From positions 496,001-560,000 of the forward strand of contig CBDEGT010000001.1 of NCBI GenBank assembly GCA_965237965.1: a stretch of 64,000 nucleotides of DNA, in the 5' to 3' direction. The notes beneath the pieces were generated by a model, which saw only the letters and a list, made by a program, of their open reading frames with translations, did not search any database and was not told the DNA's origin. The translations under genes were made by a program, and so were the position numbers. The DNA is from UBA2988 sp965237965 (lineage in GTDB: Bacteria > Gemmatimonadota > Gemmatimonadetes > Longimicrobiales > Gaopeijiaceae). The stretch's first letter is position 1. Each line of letters opens with the position of its first letter. Of the stretch, positions 62,830 to 64,000 are shown one piece after another.

Positions 62830-64000
62830 TTAGGTCAGTGTGATCGTCACTGCATGGTCACGCCAGCTCGTGTTCCCATAGCCTCGATGGTTCTCGACGC
62901 GCTCGGCCGGCTGCGTATTTCCAGCGTCATCTGTGGCGCGGCTAGCGATGGTATGCGTACCGGCCTCGAGGGTTACCGGAAGGGCAAACTGCCGCCACGC
63001 GTAGGGGCCGAGATCCGGTCCAAACAAAGGCGCTTCCCGCCAACTCCGGCCGCCATCCATGGAGACGTCCACGCGGCGGACGGGCCGGGTCCCTCCGAAC
63101 GCGACTCCATCGATGATGACCGCCCTATTCGCTTGGAGGATGTCGTCGCCACCAGGGTGGTTGATCCATGACTTGACCCTCATCTCCCACATGCTCGGCT
63201 GGCTCGGGTTACCGTCCTCACCAATGGGACGAAAACGATACCCGGTTCGCATGATTGCTGCATCGCTCTCTTTAGCGGTCAACGCCAACCGCTTGACGTA
63301 CTTCACCTGGTTGATTCCAAAATATCCCGGCACCACCAGGCGCAGCGGACCGCCATGTGCTAAGGGAAGAGGCTCGCCATTCATTTCCCATGCCAAAAGA
63401 GCATCCTCCATTCCCTTCGCGATGGGAATGGAGCGCTCCACAACCACCTGGCTGCGATCGAGACCTTCTGGAAGCGCCTCACCGCCCGTCCCCGTAACAA
63501 ACCTTGCGCCTTGTTCCGCGCCACCAAGTGCCTCGACCACGGCTCTCACCGGCACCCCACTCCAGATCACGCAGCCTGCGGCGCCGACGCCCCACTGCGA
63601 GCCACTGGTATCATGTGGAAAGAACGCCCGACCGTTTCCGGAACACTGAAGGACCGTCGCAACCGTTTCGATTCCGAGGTGCTCGAGCTCACGGATGCTC
63701 AGGCCACGTGGATTTCTGACCCCCTCCACGGCCAGCTCCCAGCCATCACGATCCTCTACATAAGAGGCATCCGGTGTGGGCAGGTTGTTTCTGACGAAGA
63801 GCCGTTCATAGGGAACGACACCGCTGGTGCCGAAGGCCTCGCGCTTGGTCTCGAAGGTCAGCGGGGAATGTTGAATGAAGCTGTTGGGATCCTTGCCCTC
63901 CGGTAGCTGGGTGACCTGCGGCGCCGAAGCAGCATCGGTCTCGTGAGCGCCCCATGCGCCCCTGGGGAAACGCACCGCGGCGAGACCTCCAGCCGCCATG
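62830..64000 (-). CDS. SorA-like molybdenum sulfite dehydrogenase, 5' end beyond window
   Basis: Molybdopterin enzyme that oxidises sulfite to sulfate in the periplasm. At least 389 residues are in the window. The molybdenum-ligand Cys is in TVLQCSGNGRAFFPH, and the cofactor-domain patterns VIWSGVPVRAVVEALG, LAHGGPLRLVVPGYFGINQV and KYVKRLALT are present. A C-terminal Mo-co dimerisation domain includes VDVSMDGGRSWREAPL. The frame is open at the window edge and begins in what looks like the end of a Tat signal (AAGGLAAVRF), so the true start lies outside. The cytochrome gene follows at once. Confidence 0.88.
   Translation of the reverse strand, partial: MAAGGLAAVRFPRGAWGAHETDAASAPQVTQLPEGKDPNSFIQHSPLTFETKREAFGTSGVVPYERLFVRNNLPTPDASYVEDRDGWELAVEGVRNPRGLSIRELEHLGIETVATVLQCSGNGRAFFPHDTSGSQWGVGAAGCVIWSGVPVRAVVEALGGAEQGARFVTGTGGEALPEGLDRSQVVVERSIPIAKGMEDALLAWEMNGEPLPLAHGGPLRLVVPGYFGINQVKYVKRLALTAKESDAAIMRTGYRFRPIGEDGNPSQPSMWEMRVKSWINHPGGDDILQANRAVIIDGVAFGGTRPVRRVDVSMDGGRSWREAPLFGPDLGPYAWRQFALPVTLEAGTHTIASRATDDAGNTQPAERVENHRGYGNTSWRDHAVTITLT

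Noticed and set aside
1..64000. CRISPR array or rRNA genes
   Set aside because: No regularly spaced short repeats with unique spacers and no rRNA-like conserved blocks were seen; the dispersed ~125-bp repeats are irregularly spaced and diverged.

Overview
The window is high-GC DNA of a Gram-negative bacterium. The gene types (short secreted proteins, an outer-membrane beta-barrel protein, a SorAB-type sulfite dehydrogenase, calx-beta and dockerin-like surface proteins) fit a Gemmatimonadota-like lineage, but no taxonomic marker gene is present, so this is only an inference. Most of the window is accessory DNA: a conjugation operon at the left, about 40 kb of mosaic mobile and defence DNA in the middle, and about 6 kb of ordinary chromosomal genes at the right.

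Layout. (1) 1-11.6 kb, minus strand: a Trb-type type IV secretion operon read right to left as trbC, trbD, trbE, trbG, trbI, trbJ, trbL, trbF, an unassigned winged-helix-like gene, traG/virD4 and trbB (cut by the window edge). Many genes overlap by 1-4 bases. No relaxase is visible. (2) 11.7-13.1 kb: two tandem paralogous AlpA-type DNA-binding genes with a decayed copy of the unassigned operon gene between them. (3) 13.7-17.6 kb: a large secreted repeat protein. (4) 17.9-20.5 kb: a tyrosine recombinase gene bounded by two identical 26-bp palindromes in inverted orientation, its 5' end interrupted by an IS256-family element with an 8-bp target duplication. (5) 20.6-22.5 kb: a truncated histidine kinase fused to what looks like an integrase C-terminus, then a broken AlpA gene joined to a solo IS3 end.

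(6) 23-36 kb: unassigned accessory genes (some HEPN-like), a DUF3800 gene, a broken M23 peptidase, IS3 and IS1111-type elements, integrase pieces, a Phd-like/Doc pair overlapping a trypsin-like protease, and several copies of a ~125-bp repeat. (7) 36-42.9 kb: an unassigned 514-residue protein upstream of a helicase gene that has lost its DEAH box, an integrase start fused to a truncated outer-membrane gene, tRNA 3' halves at 32.3 and 41.2 kb, and a DUF262/HEPN gene pair. (8) 43.1-54.2 kb: a type III restriction-modification locus (mod frameshifted, res intact) between two inverted, decayed copies of one IS256-family element. (9) 54.3-58.3 kb: gene fragments, a truncated IS3 and two IS5-family elements inserted side by side. 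(10) 58.3-64 kb: DUF2007, DUF6526, a secreted protein, an alpha/beta-hydrolase-domain protein, a MaoC hydratase and a cytochrome c/SorA pair.

How it fits together. The T4SS genes are consistent with an integrative conjugative element. The middle looks like an integration hotspot where successive integrative elements, each marked by integrase pieces, tRNA 3' halves and the ~125-bp repeat, brought in defence cargo and were then broken by insertion sequences. The most unusual unit is the recombinase gene between inverted palindromes, directly upstream of the surface-protein gene. All assignments come from reading the sequence; no database search was run.
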